Of a stretch of DNA of 34,165 bases, positions 1 to 9,655 are shown piece after piece. The first letter of the stretch is position 1; every line of letters starts with the position of its first letter. A program made the position numbers and the translations under genes. The DNA comes from Candidatus Omnitrophota bacterium. GTDB lineage: Bacteria > Omnitrophota > Omnitrophia > Omnitrophales > Aquincolibacteriaceae. The stretch is from the NCBI GenBank assembly GCA_028713205.1, contig JAQTOZ010000008.1, positions 1 through 34,165 of the forward strand. The letters are read 5' to 3'. The notes under the pieces were generated by a model. That model worked only from the letters and a program-made list of their open reading frames with translations. It made no database searches and was not told the origin of the DNA.

Positions 1-38
1 GGGGCCCACCGGCAAGAAACGAGCGGAACGAAGAGGGC

Positions 39-1289
39 TTAGCGATGACCGCGTTTTCTAAAATCGGGGGAAAGGTACCCCCGGGATTTGCGGCGGCCGC
101 GAAATTTGCGCCCGTCAAAGGAAGCGACTTTTTGCGGCGCGTGGTCGATAAAAATTTCCGGCGGCATATCGGGATGTTTCGAAATCGGAAGGACGGCACG
201 CATAATTTTTTCGATGTTCCGGACATCCCGCCCCTGTTCCGGTGTGGCAAACGAAATCGCATGTCCCTGATTGCCAATCCGCCCGGTGCGTCCGATGCGA
301 TGCACGTAATTTTCCGCCTCGTCCGGCAAATCATAATTGAGCACCAATTCAATCCCGCGCACGTCAATCCCCCGGGCCGCGATGTCGGTGGCAACCAGCA
401 CACGGTATTTGCCCGAGCGAAACCCCTCCAGTGCTTCCCGTCTCTGACTCAGAGAGCGGTTGGCATGAATCTCCGCAGCATTGTGCCCCAGATCGCGGAT
501 AAACTTTGAAATCTTCTTCGCCCCGATCTTGGTCCTCGAAAAAAGAAGGATCGTCCCGTGATATTGGGAAAGCAACTTGCCGAGAAGTTTTTTCTTGGCT
601 TCCGACTTCACGATGAACAACTCTTGTGTAATCCGGTCCGCAACGGTACCGGATTTCGCAATCTCCACATGAACCGGGAGTTTCATTTGCGAAGCCGCGA
701 GCGTCAAAATGGTCTCGGGCATAGTGGCCGAAAAGAGCATGGTCTGCCGGTCCCGCGGGACCATGCGGAGAATTTTATGGATTTGCGGCGCAAATCCCAT
801 GTCGAGCATCCGGTCGGCTTCGTCAAGTACCAGGATGGATATATCATTCAGTGTCACCGTCCGCTGGTTCATGTGGTCCAGCAAACGTCCCGGTGTAGCA
901 ATCAAAATACGCGGATGCTGGTGAAGCTCCTGAATTTGACGGTGCATCGAATCCCCGCCGATAAGAACCGCAAACTTCATCGTGTGTTCAATCTTCCGCA
1001 AAGCTTGATGGACCTGGGCAGCCAGTTCACGTGTCGGCACAAGGATCAACCCACGGCCCGATTTTTGCGCAAGCCGCTGGATCATGGGAATACCGAAAGC
1101 CATCGTTTTCCCGGTACCGGTTTGCGCAATGCCGATCACATCCTGCCCTTCCAGGGCAATCGGGATGGCTTTGTGTTGAATCGGCGTCGGAACGTTAAAT
1201 TTCAGACGGCTCAAGACATCAAGCAAATGCGGCGCAATGCCCAACCCGTAGAAAGTCACCGGAGCGGATGGTGTTGATAATGGCGTCAT
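39..1289 (-). CDS. DEAD-box ATP-dependent RNA helicase (RhlE-like)
   Basis: 416 aa; AQTGTGKT (Walker A), PTRELAAQ, VLDEADRMLDMGF, SATMP, HRIGRTGR motifs; basic C-terminal tail. Confidence 0.96.
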   Translation of the reverse strand: MTPLSTPSAPVTFYGLGIAPHLLDVLSRLKFNVPTPIQHKAIPIALEGQDVIGIAQTGTGKTMAFGIPMIQRLAQKSGRGLILVPTRELAAQVHQALRKIEHTMKFAVLIGGDSMHRQIQELHQHPRILIATPGRLLDHMNQRTVTLNDISILVLDEADRMLDMGFAPQIHKILRMVPRDRQTMLFSATMPETILTLAASQMKLPVHVEIAKSGTVADRITQELFIVKSEAKKKLLGKLLSQYHGTILLFSRTKIGAKKISKFIRDLGHNAAEIHANRSLSQRREALEGFRSGKYRVLVATDIAARGIDVRGIELVLNYDLPDEAENYVHRIGRTGRIGNQGHAISFATPEQGRDVRNIEKIMRAVLPISKHPDMPPEIFIDHAPQKVASFDGRKFRGRRKSRGYLSPDFRKRGHR

Positions 1290-1357
1290 GGAACCAGTAT
1301 AACCTCAAATTGCCTAAAAGGCGAGATGTTAAACAGCCACAAGCACAAACCGTTTTC

Positions 1358-1386
1358 TTGACGGACATGTGCTTTGGGGATAATCT
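1358..1386 (+). promoter_or_regulatory. Candidate sigma70-type promoter for the exported toroid protein
   Basis: TTGACG, 17-nt spacer, TAATCT (an alternative GATAAT overlaps with a shorter spacer), in the divergent intergenic region. Confidence 0.35.
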
Positions 1387-1475
1387 GTTCTAAATTCCCT
1401 TCGGTCGAAGACGAGCATCAAGGATCAAAAGCAGACAAACCACGGCATAGGACAACGAAACGGGCGGGTTTTGAG

Positions 1476-3104
1476 ATGAAAAAGAGGAATCCATGCGGCG
1501 CCTTATTTCTGGCCCCCCTATGCGGGGCGCTTGTGCTCATGATGGTGGCGGAATGCCGTTTCTTTTCTGCGGCGGCGATCGGAGCTCAAGAAATACCCGA
1601 TGAGCTTCGCCAGCAAACACTCCGATTCGTCCGTCAATTGGCTGAAACAGGTTTGCCGGTACAGGAGATCCCTTCTTGGATGAAACCTTTAAATCATCAC
1701 GGCCCTTGGGCAGCGGACGTCACCCTTTATCGCCAGGGGGAAATCCGAGGGAAAGGCCAAGCAGCGGATCCTCTCTTTTCTTCTGCGTTGGAAAAAGCGG
1801 CAAAGGCGGCCATGCCCGCAAGCACCGAAGGCCTTGACCTCCAAGACTCGCGGTTTCTCATCTCGGTCACATCGCCCAAGCACCGGCCGATCGCCCTCAT
1901 CGAATGGCACGGTAAGGCCGAGGAACTCGCCGGAAATGTCACGGCTGTCCGTGTCCTCGACAAGGCTTTGATTTTCCGGCAAATTGAAGCCGGCAAACAA
2001 TATTTGTTGCGGGTGATGCATCCCGAGAAACACGGCTTTTATAAGAAATACGATGTCCTCCGCGATGACTTTGGAAACAGGCTCCGCACCATTTATTCTG
2101 CTTCAAGCCTGTTGACGCTCTTGAAAATTTCCGATGTCGATTCCGACAAAGCGATTGCCGGGGTCACGCCCCGGATTGCGGAATTCCTGCTTTCGATGCA
2201 ATGTCAAGACCAGGCAACGCACGGCGCTTTTTACTATGCTTATTATTTGGACAGCCAAACAAAGCAGAACAAGTTTGTCGTCGGCACGACCTCCAAGGCC
2301 ATCTTCACCTTGCTGGAACTCTACCGGAGAAACCAGGACCCCAGATATCTCGAGGCCGCCCGTTCGGCCGGTGACTGGTTACTGACCATGCTCAATCCCG
2401 ACGGAAGCGTGATCAATCAGGTCAAAGACCATAACGGCCAGTGGGTATACGACAAACGTTATTCCTGTCTTTATACGGGCCAGGTCCTCTCGGCATTGTC
2501 CCGGCTCTATCGCACAACTTTGGACCCGCGATATTATACCGCTGCCGAAATGATCGCGCGCCTCACGATCAAGAGAGCGCGCGCGCAAAAATATTTCATG
2601 AAAGACGATTACCGCTACCCGGAAGATCCCGTGCCGACGAGTTGGGTCGTCATGTCCCTCCTTGATTTTTACAAAATCAAGAGAGACGCCGCCGCCGGCC
2701 ATACGCTATTTAAATCAGCCCGCGTCCTGCTGAAAAGGCAGTACCGGAACCCGGACGACCTTGTCAATTTCGGACGGTTCAAAGGCACCGAGGCCACGAG
2801 CGGTAACGGTTGGATCGGCGAAGTGCTCGGAGAGGTCTACGCCCTAGGCCGTGAAGAAAAAAAGAAGGACCTCGAAGCATTCAAGAATGCTCTACTGCGC
2901 CTCATCCGCTGGCTGATTCAGAACACTTACTCGGAAAAAAATATGTTTTTCCTCAAAACCCCTGCCAAAGCCATCGGCGGACTGATCCGCAATCCCCATG
3001 AAGAAAGCGTGCGCACCGATGCCGTGTGCCATGGCATCAACGGTTATTTGAATATCTGGCAGGAGCTAAACGAAGGGCCGCTGCTGACGGTACCGGAGAA
3101 GTAA
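1476..3104 (+). CDS. Exported alpha/alpha-toroid (six-hairpin glycosidase / C5-epimerase-like) protein
   Basis: Start refined to MKKRNPCGALFLAPLCGALVLMM (signal peptide); repeated toroid-like segments such as AIFTLLELYRRNQDPRYLEAARSAGDWLLTMLNPDGSV and YTGQVLSALSRLYRTTLDPRYYTAAEMIARL. Confidence 0.75.
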   Translation: MKKRNPCGALFLAPLCGALVLMMVAECRFFSAAAIGAQEIPDELRQQTLRFVRQLAETGLPVQEIPSWMKPLNHHGPWAADVTLYRQGEIRGKGQAADPLFSSALEKAAKAAMPASTEGLDLQDSRFLISVTSPKHRPIALIEWHGKAEELAGNVTAVRVLDKALIFRQIEAGKQYLLRVMHPEKHGFYKKYDVLRDDFGNRLRTIYSASSLLTLLKISDVDSDKAIAGVTPRIAEFLLSMQCQDQATHGAFYYAYYLDSQTKQNKFVVGTTSKAIFTLLELYRRNQDPRYLEAARSAGDWLLTMLNPDGSVINQVKDHNGQWVYDKRYSCLYTGQVLSALSRLYRTTLDPRYYTAAEMIARLTIKRARAQKYFMKDDYRYPEDPVPTSWVVMSLLDFYKIKRDAAAGHTLFKSARVLLKRQYRNPDDLVNFGRFKGTEATSGNGWIGEVLGEVYALGREEKKKDLEAFKNALLRLIRWLIQNTYSEKNMFFLKTPAKAIGGLIRNPHEESVRTDAVCHGINGYLNIWQELNEGPLLTVPEK

Positions 3105-3162
3105 GACCCTGACGGTTCAGGGATGGAATCTTCCCATATGCTTCTCGAAGATTGTTTTGATT

Positions 3163-3528
3163 TTAAGGCAGAAATTGTTTAATTTTTTTAACGAGTACCG
3201 CGGTCTCAAAGGGTTTGATGAGGTACCCCTCGGCCCCGAGGCGTTGGACATTTTCCGGAACTTCGCCGCTGTCGTCCGCGGTCGCAAAAATAATCGGGAT
3301 TTTGGCAAGCTGCGGATCCTCGCGAATCCTGCGGAAGACCTCATAGCCGTTGAGCTTCGGCAATCGAATGTCCAGAAGGATAAGATCCGGCACAACTTGT
3401 TTCGCAACCAGAACGGCCATATCGCCATCGGTGGCGATCGAGATATCATAGCCGCTTCTTTCCAGCCTCAATGTTGTCAACTTGACAACATCCGGTTCAT
3501 CATCAACAATTAATATCCTGTACCCCAC
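3163..3528 (-). CDS. Stand-alone CheY-like response regulator receiver domain
   Basis: 121 aa; ILIVDDEPDVV, LILLDIRLPKLNGYEV, IIFATA, LIKPF; no output domain. Confidence 0.95.
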   Translation of the reverse strand: MGYRILIVDDEPDVVKLTTLRLERSGYDISIATDGDMAVLVAKQVVPDLILLDIRLPKLNGYEVFRRIREDPQLAKIPIIFATADDSGEVPENVQRLGAEGYLIKPFETAVLVKKIKQFLP

Positions 3529-3699
3529 ACTTATTTTCTCCTTGGTTCAACCTCACCGCGATTCTTAAAAAACCGTTTAGAGGGCATTGAACAAAACAGC
3601 CATTCCACTCTTATTGAAAGTATACCCAACAAAACGCCGTTTCAACACAAGAAATTAGAAATATTCTGTCACGTCCCCCCGTTGCGGGAAAAAAGAATT

Positions 3700-4419
3700 T
3701 TAAATTTTTATTTCGTGACTAAAAAACAGGATCCGCTCTTTTTTCGAAGCACCCAGATGATGTTTGAAACCGTCTTTCATCGGGGCCGAACCAAAGTTTT
3801 CAATCCCTGCCTGAATAATTTGAGGGCCTTCCTCTTGAATCTCGGCAGCAGTTTTGGAACAAGGACGAACGATGGCAATATGTCCCGGTTTTTTCCGGGA
3901 AGGATTCTGATAGCTGATCACCACCAAATCACCCTGGTTTGCTCGATATTGGGCCTCCATCGAGGTTGCCACCGGTAACCAGCCGAACTTCTTTCCTCTC
4001 TTGATCAGCCATCGATGTTGAGCATTGGCCAATAAATTTTGTTCGTGCTGCGGCGGACGAAGGATGTAAATACCCAATTTTTCCGTCGCGCCTGCGACAA
4101 AAGCGCTGCAATGCGCATATTCACCTTTCTGTATCATCGGAATGCCGTCCGGCTCGCCAGTCCTCCAATCGACATTCTGATGCGCTAACCAATGATGTTC
4201 GACATCCAGGGTATCCAGTAACTCGGCCAATCGCCGCCCTTTATCGCTGATCTCCGTCGTATTGAGTTCCCCTGCCGGTTGCTTCAATAAATCTTTTTGG
4301 GTAAAGATCGCATGGGCCGCCCAGGGAAACACAACCACGGCTATCAATAGGCAAAATATGACCTTACGCATTTTCGGACAATACCCTTGGAGCCCTTCAT
4401 GACCTGAGTTTGATATCAC
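3700..4419 (-). CDS. Exported CHAP/NlpC-P60-like cysteine amidase family protein
   Basis: Signal peptide MRKVIFCLLIAVVVFPWAAHA (internal Met likely start); HCSAFVAGA (candidate Cys), PGHIAIVRP (candidate His). Confidence 0.6.
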   Translation of the reverse strand: MISNSGHEGLQGYCPKMRKVIFCLLIAVVVFPWAAHAIFTQKDLLKQPAGELNTTEISDKGRRLAELLDTLDVEHHWLAHQNVDWRTGEPDGIPMIQKGEYAHCSAFVAGATEKLGIYILRPPQHEQNLLANAQHRWLIKRGKKFGWLPVATSMEAQYRANQGDLVVISYQNPSRKKPGHIAIVRPCSKTAAEIQEEGPQIIQAGIENFGSAPMKDGFKHHLGASKKERILFFSHEIKI

Positions 4420-4489
4420 TTGTTGAAATGTTAAACCGCCTTTTTCTTCATTGCAAGAATTTGATTCGATCCCAATCTCGATCTTTTCA

Positions 4490-5839
4490 TCAGGTATTCA
4501 TGAAACGGCGAATGAGTTCAATTACCTCTCGCTTCTTTTCAAGCAGGATCTTTTCGTTATCCGCTTCCAGATTGAGCCGGATGGCAGGTTCCGTATTCGA
4601 TGCCCGTAAATTAAACCACCACGTGTCATATTCTACCGTCAGCCCGTCTAAAAAATCTTTCTTGGCATCAGGGTAACGGTCTTCCAGTACTTTAAAAACG
4701 GCTTGTTTCTCTTTGATCGCGAAATTGAGTTCGCCCGTCGAAACGTATTTTCTAAGCGGCGCAATCAATCCGGACATCGATCCTCCTTTAAGGGATAACA
4801 AATTCAGGATCTGGATCATCGTCATCAACGCATTGTCCGTGTATCCGGTATCACGATAATAGTAATGCCCCGACAGTTCTCCGGCGAAGGCAGCCTGCTC
4901 CTTTCTCATGGTTGCTTTGATAAAGGAGTGACCGACCCTGCAGCGCAAAGGGCGTCCGCCCAAACGCAGGATCGTTTCCGGCACGACCCGGCTTGATCGT
5001 AAATCATAAAGGATGGTCGCGCCCGGGTTTTTGGACAAAACAAATTCTGCCACCAAGGCGGTAATCAGGTCCTGAGAAATTCTCTCCCCTGTTTCATCGA
5101 TAAAGCCACAGCGGTCGGCATCTCCGTCAAAGGCGATTCCGATCGCGGCCTTTTCCTGAACGACCCGTGATTGGAGATCCCGGGTCGTTGAAACAATCAG
5201 CGGATTGGCAACATGGTGCGGGAATCTTCCATCCGGTTCCATGTACATCGTAACCGTATCCCACATCGGAAACTTTTTAAGAAATAATGCAAGCTCCGGA
5301 CCGGCAGAACCGTTTCCGGCATCGATGACGATTTTCAAGGATTGCGGTCGATGAACAAACCGGCTGAGCTTGTCGACATAGGCCTCTCGCCGATCAACCT
5401 GCTCGTAAGACGATCGAATCGCTTGTGGCTCCAAAGGCGCGGCGGTGAGCGTTCCCATCAAAGATTCAAGCGCCGGAAGTCCTTCGTCTCCGCTCAACGG
5501 GATGGCCTTTTCACGGCACAATTTGAAGCCGTTCATTTCCGCCGGCAAATGGGATGCCGTGACCATGACACCCGCGTCAAACGCACCTTCAATAATCGCA
5601 TCGTAAAGCGCCGGCGATGTCGTTAATCCCACATCCGCAATCACAACTTCCGAGGTCGCGGCGCCGGCAATAAAGGCTTTGCTGAGTGCCGGCGACGAGC
5701 AGCGTGAGTCATGCCCGATGACCATTCGTTTCGGGGAGAGCAACCGCACAAAGGCTGCACCGATTTTTTGGGCGGTCGTCTCATTCACTTCTTCCGGATA
5801 CTTCCCCCGCACGTCATATGCCTTGAAAATTCCGCTCAT
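4490..5839 (-). CDS. Phosphomannomutase/phosphoglucomutase (alpha-D-phosphohexomutase)
   Basis: 449 aa; FKAYDVRGKYPEE, TASHLPAEMNGFKLC (phosphoserine loop region), FDGDADRCGFID, GELSGHYYY, RASNTEPAIRLNLEA. Confidence 0.96.
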   Translation of the reverse strand: MSGIFKAYDVRGKYPEEVNETTAQKIGAAFVRLLSPKRMVIGHDSRCSSPALSKAFIAGAATSEVVIADVGLTTSPALYDAIIEGAFDAGVMVTASHLPAEMNGFKLCREKAIPLSGDEGLPALESLMGTLTAAPLEPQAIRSSYEQVDRREAYVDKLSRFVHRPQSLKIVIDAGNGSAGPELALFLKKFPMWDTVTMYMEPDGRFPHHVANPLIVSTTRDLQSRVVQEKAAIGIAFDGDADRCGFIDETGERISQDLITALVAEFVLSKNPGATILYDLRSSRVVPETILRLGGRPLRCRVGHSFIKATMRKEQAAFAGELSGHYYYRDTGYTDNALMTMIQILNLLSLKGGSMSGLIAPLRKYVSTGELNFAIKEKQAVFKVLEDRYPDAKKDFLDGLTVEYDTWWFNLRASNTEPAIRLNLEADNEKILLEKKREVIELIRRFMNT

Positions 5840-5885
5840 GGATTGATCCCAACACCCCCGTTATGGGTTTTACTTTGAGGTCATG

Positions 5886-6272
5886 TTAACGAAACAACAA
5901 ATTATAGGTTAAGGTAAGAAACACGAAAAGCGTAAATAAAGTGTATTTACGGTTCCGCTCCACCATCGCAAAATAAAAAACCGAGACCAAAACACGGACA
6001 TAGGGAGTCAGCAGGAGAATGGCAATACCGAGATTGATCAATAAACGTGGCCGGAAAGTCCCTCGGAGGAGCAAATGCAATTCTTCCAAAACAAATTGCA
6101 GGACACTTGTCTTGGGCAAACTGTAATCAAAGCGAATTGCTCCGACTTCATGCCATTTCCATACCAAGCCGCAGGTGATAAAAGTCAAACTCAAGCTCAA
6201 ACCTATCCTCAAAATGCCGCTTACCCAAAGATCCATATCCCAGCCACGGGATGCCGTTTGACTTATTTTCAT
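5886..6272 (-). CDS. DUF1634-type small membrane protein
   Basis: Start refined to MKISQTASRG; three hydrophobic segments; ATGA overlap with the TauE/SafE gene, a neighbourhood typical of DUF1634. Confidence 0.75.
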   Translation of the reverse strand: MKISQTASRGWDMDLWVSGILRIGLSLSLTFITCGLVWKWHEVGAIRFDYSLPKTSVLQFVLEELHLLLRGTFRPRLLINLGIAILLLTPYVRVLVSVFYFAMVERNRKYTLFTLFVFLTLTYNLLFR

Positions 6273-7102
6273 GCGACACCTCGGATTCCCCGCCAAATCA
6301 TCTGAACACCCAGCGCCAACAGCACCACAAGAAAAAACCAGCGTACGGCCTGATTGGACAAACGAACGAACAATCGCGTCCCCAAAAAGGATCCGATCAC
6401 CACACCCAGAATAACCAACGCGGCAAGCCCCGGACGAATAAAACCGGCGGAAAGGTAAACACCGGTACCGGCCAAAGCCGTTACTCCGATAATTAAATTG
6501 CTTGTCGTCGTCGATACTTTCGGCGGAAGCTTCATGATCAAATCGTGTATTAAAACCTTCACGGCTCCCGCGCCGATCCCCAGTAACCCGGCTATCATGC
6601 CAGCGATAAACATGAGCACGCCTCCGATCGGTGCCCGAACCGCCTTGTATTCAACGACTCTGTGTTCTGTCTGATCGTAATATTTTCCTTCGAGCTCCAG
6701 CCATTGTGAAAATCTGTCTTGACGGGACGCGGGTTTCCACACCGCTCGATATTGCACCAGGGACATCCCCCATGAAAGCAACAAAACCATTCCGAATATC
6801 AAAAAAAGAAAACGTTGCCCCGAAACAACCGTAATCGAGGCGCCGGCCAAGGCCCCCATCATGGTGAACATCTCAAGGAACATTCCGACCTTCAGATTTG
6901 TCAGATGGTCCCGCGCATAGGCCGAAGCCGCTCCGCTCGAAGTAGCAATGACGGAAATCATGCTGAGGGCAATCGCTTGTTTGATATCTAAACCGAAAAA
7001 CGTCAAGGCAGGAATCAAAATAATGCCGCCCCCCATACCGCTTAAGGCACCTACAAAACCGGCGATGATCGAGACGAAGATTAAAACGGAAGGCGATATC
7101 AT
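6269..7102 (-). CDS. TauE/SafE family sulfite exporter / membrane permease
   Basis: 277 aa; GFVGALSGMGGGIILIPAL and GMIAGLLGIGAGAVKVLIHDLIMKLPPKVSTTTSNL repeats. Confidence 0.94.
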   Translation of the reverse strand: MISPSVLIFVSIIAGFVGALSGMGGGIILIPALTFFGLDIKQAIALSMISVIATSSGAASAYARDHLTNLKVGMFLEMFTMMGALAGASITVVSGQRFLFLIFGMVLLLSWGMSLVQYRAVWKPASRQDRFSQWLELEGKYYDQTEHRVVEYKAVRAPIGGVLMFIAGMIAGLLGIGAGAVKVLIHDLIMKLPPKVSTTTSNLIIGVTALAGTGVYLSAGFIRPGLAALVILGVVIGSFLGTRLFVRLSNQAVRWFFLVVLLALGVQMIWRGIRGVA

Positions 7103-7103
7103 C

Positions 7104-7850
7104 CTAACTTTGTTCTAAATCCTCGGTTTGCGGCGTAAACTGATCAAGCTCGTAGATATCCAGCGATCGTTCTAACTCCGCAACCTCATCCACGATTTTT
7201 TTGAATCCATCCGCACCGAACAAGGCCTGCTCTCTTTCCTCAAACCGATCGCTCATCTCGGCGAGCTCGGCGGGCGTGACGAGATCATGCAAGGCCGGAA
7301 AGAGCACCGTATCTTCGCGCGCGGCGTGCGGACGATACATCCGGATAAACGCCTGAAGGCAGGCCGCGAGATTGTTTTGATCTTTACCGAAATTATTCAA
7401 ATGTGCGGATACGGCATAAAGCAGGATACGGTCCGTCAATTGCCTGCCGGCCTGGTGCTGCGCCCGCAAACTTTTGACCAATTCGGCATAGCGGCTGTCT
7501 TTTTCAAGCTTCGGGAAAAGATATTCCTCTTCGAGCTTTTCGTGGTAATCCTCAATAAACCGTCGAACAATACCGGCGGATTTTTGCAGGTCTTCGCGCG
7601 GAAAACGCTTGCCCGCATGGATTCGCTCGATCATTTTTTCATCGCTCAGCAGGATCCTTCTGAGCACGCCGTGCTCGCGCATCAAATCCTCAACCGCCGG
7701 AATTTCACTCACTTGATCCGGCGATGCATCATTTACCGGTTTTGTTTCCGCATAGGCAAGCGCCATGGCAGCAAGGGATAAAACGGCCAAGAGCCATCCG
7801 CCTTTCCACCACCCGCAACAGCTCCCGGAAGAAAATCTGTCCTGTTTCAT
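7104..7850 (-). CDS. Exported hemerythrin (HHE) domain protein
   Basis: Start refined to MKQDRF; hydrophobic N-terminus (WLLAVLSLAAMALAYA); LMREHGVLRRIL, DYHEKLEEEYLFP, LRAQHQAGR, YRPHAAREDTVLFPAL. Confidence 0.88.
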   Translation of the reverse strand: MKQDRFSSGSCCGWWKGGWLLAVLSLAAMALAYAETKPVNDASPDQVSEIPAVEDLMREHGVLRRILLSDEKMIERIHAGKRFPREDLQKSAGIVRRFIEDYHEKLEEEYLFPKLEKDSRYAELVKSLRAQHQAGRQLTDRILLYAVSAHLNNFGKDQNNLAACLQAFIRMYRPHAAREDTVLFPALHDLVTPAELAEMSDRFEEREQALFGADGFKKIVDEVAELERSLDIYELDQFTPQTEDLEQS

Positions 7851-7867
7851 TTTTCTTTCCACAAAAC

Positions 7868-8497
7868 CTATTTCAACGGATACCAGACCTTGACACCCCT
7901 GACTTTGGCCCAAGGGGTCAATGTATGCCGCTTCAAGCTGTTGATTCCCAAGATATGCCGAACCTCAAACTTTCGCACGCACAACGCATCCGCGATCAGA
8001 GAACGATGACACCGCCACGGTACGGCCTCGGCACACATGATCACCACCCGTTGGCGTCCGGCCATCCGTATCAAAGGCTGCAGATTTTTGACAAACCCCC
8101 GTGTCTGCATATAATCGGCGTAGCCTCGAAACGAGGCATTGCGCCACGCCGTATTGACGGAGTCGGCTTTGGCATGCCGTAACCCGCCTAACCCGTCCAG
8201 ATGACAATACCGCAGGCCGGCGGCGCGGAGTCTTCGAGACAATATCGCGCGGTTAAACTGGGGATTATGCCGCGAGCGCGGAATGGTTCGCACATCGGCC
8301 ACCATCGCAATTTCGTGATTCCGTAAAACGGAGATAAATTCTTTCCACGTTCTGATCGAATGCCCGATGCTGAAAATCGTCCGCGCTTTCTTAGGCCCGC
8401 TTGGTTTAATACTTTTCTTCTTCCTTTCCTTCTTGGGCTTCTTTGTCTGCATATTTTTTTCAGCGAGTCGGCAATCATCGGATGGGAGACTTGCCAT
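7868..8497 (-). CDS. DUF488 family protein
   Basis: FSIGHSIRTWKEFISVL, VADVRTIPRSRHNPQFN, LDGLGGLR, RVVIMCAEAVPWRCHRSLIADAL. Confidence 0.93.
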   Translation of the reverse strand: MASLPSDDCRLAEKNMQTKKPKKERKKKSIKPSGPKKARTIFSIGHSIRTWKEFISVLRNHEIAMVADVRTIPRSRHNPQFNRAILSRRLRAAGLRYCHLDGLGGLRHAKADSVNTAWRNASFRGYADYMQTRGFVKNLQPLIRMAGRQRVVIMCAEAVPWRCHRSLIADALCVRKFEVRHILGINSLKRHTLTPWAKVRGVKVWYPLK

Positions 8498-8544
8498 ACA
8501 ACGGCCGCCTCAAGGAACGCGGATCAACACAACACTCGGTCTTG

Positions 8545-8580
8545 AAAAGGGCGAAGCCGCTAGCTCGGCTTCGCCCTTTT
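8545..8580. terminator. Strong bidirectional-looking rho-independent terminator hairpin
   Basis: AAAAGGGCGAAGCCG-ctagct-CGGCTTCGCCCTTTT; lies between the 8613 gene and the DUF488 gene. Confidence 0.8.
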
Positions 8581-8612
8581 CCTTATTTAGGAGGAATGTT
8601 ATGAAGCGCCTC

Positions 8613-8876
8613 TTATTGCGCCTGAGTCCCGGTCCCTTTCCCGGCCACTCCACCTTTCTTCATTCCCTGCATTTTCATTTTCATGTTCTTCTTTGCGGTC
8701 GCCCCCTCTTTCTTCGCCATACCGGGAGGAGTGCTCTTCCCACCCCAACCCTTTTTCTCCCCTTTACCCCAACCGGAAGGAATATTCCCACCCTGTTTGG
8801 CAAAAGCAAGTTGGCTGCCGAAAACCAGTGACAAACCGACCAGAAGAATCACCAAAAGCCTCATTTTGTTGCTCAC
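8613..8876 (-). CDS. Small exported Gly/Lys/Met-rich protein, unknown function
   Basis: 87 aa with signal peptide MRLLVILLVGLSLVFGSQLAFA; terminator just downstream. Confidence 0.65.
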   Translation of the reverse strand: MSNKMRLLVILLVGLSLVFGSQLAFAKQGGNIPSGWGKGEKKGWGGKSTPPGMAKKEGATAKKNMKMKMQGMKKGGVAGKGTGTQAQ

Positions 8877-8927
8877 AATTCTTCCCTTTTTCGAATACTC
8901 TTATGGTTTCAACAACGCTCACAGTCT

Positions 8928-9290
8928 TTACGAAATCGCATCGCCCGCCACGTTGCTTGTGACCGGAGTCAAAAGCAAACTGAATGGGAAAAACACAAAC
9001 CACCAATTGGTCCTGCTGGACTGAACAATACGGACCTTGGAAGCCCCTTCGCTTTTGGCGGCAGCCGTAAAGTCGGAAACTGTTTTCTCCAGACTTGCGT
9101 CGCCCCACAGAGGTTTTTTGCCCAGCATCAGATGGACCGCCATGTTCGAGGTGTTCAAATGTCCGAGTTCCTTACCGTCGCAGGATCCTACCCCGTTCCA
9201 ATCCTTGGCAACAATCGTGCTACTGCAGCCGGATACCAGAATCACCGTCAGCATCAAACACAAAAATTTAAATGACAATGATCGAGTCAT
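8928..9290 (-). CDS. Small predicted lipoprotein
   Basis: MTRSLSFKFLCLMLTVILVSGCSS lipobox; 120 aa. Confidence 0.7.
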   Translation of the reverse strand: MTRSLSFKFLCLMLTVILVSGCSSTIVAKDWNGVGSCDGKELGHLNTSNMAVHLMLGKKPLWGDASLEKTVSDFTAAAKSEGASKVRIVQSSRTNWWFVFFPFSLLLTPVTSNVAGDAIS

Positions 9291-9655
9291 TATCTCCTCC
9301 TTGATGTTAGTTCAGTTCCCTGACACGGTTCGAAATATCCGTTTCGACCTGCCGATACTAGGGCCGGTCGAAACTGAGGTATTTTAGCATTATATTTTTC
9401 GATCAATAGTCCAAAGTACCAACAGGAGCAGCTTCTGCATAGAAGGGGGTACCGAAAATCAAAAAAAAGGGGAATTTAGTCAATCCTCGTCGCTGACTTA
9501 ATCCCAAAAGACAGGAAGCAAAACGGGGAGCGTTGTTTGAGACATACAAGCAACGGACAGCCGACGTCGTTTTTGCGGGAATCAAAGGCCGGATCAGGTT
9601 CTCCGAATCAAGCATGACGATGGCCCCATTCCCGCCGCGTTAAGCAACCGTGAGG

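Noticed and set aside
558-1277. 239-aa plus-strand ORF
   Set aside because: Antisense to the DEAD-box helicase.
3107-3122. CCCTGA-cggt-TCAGGG hairpin between convergent genes
   Set aside because: Short stem with no T-run on either side; too weak to call a terminator.
9403-9615. 70-aa minus-strand ORF in intergenic space
   Set aside because: No signal peptide, motif or convincing RBS; could be non-coding.
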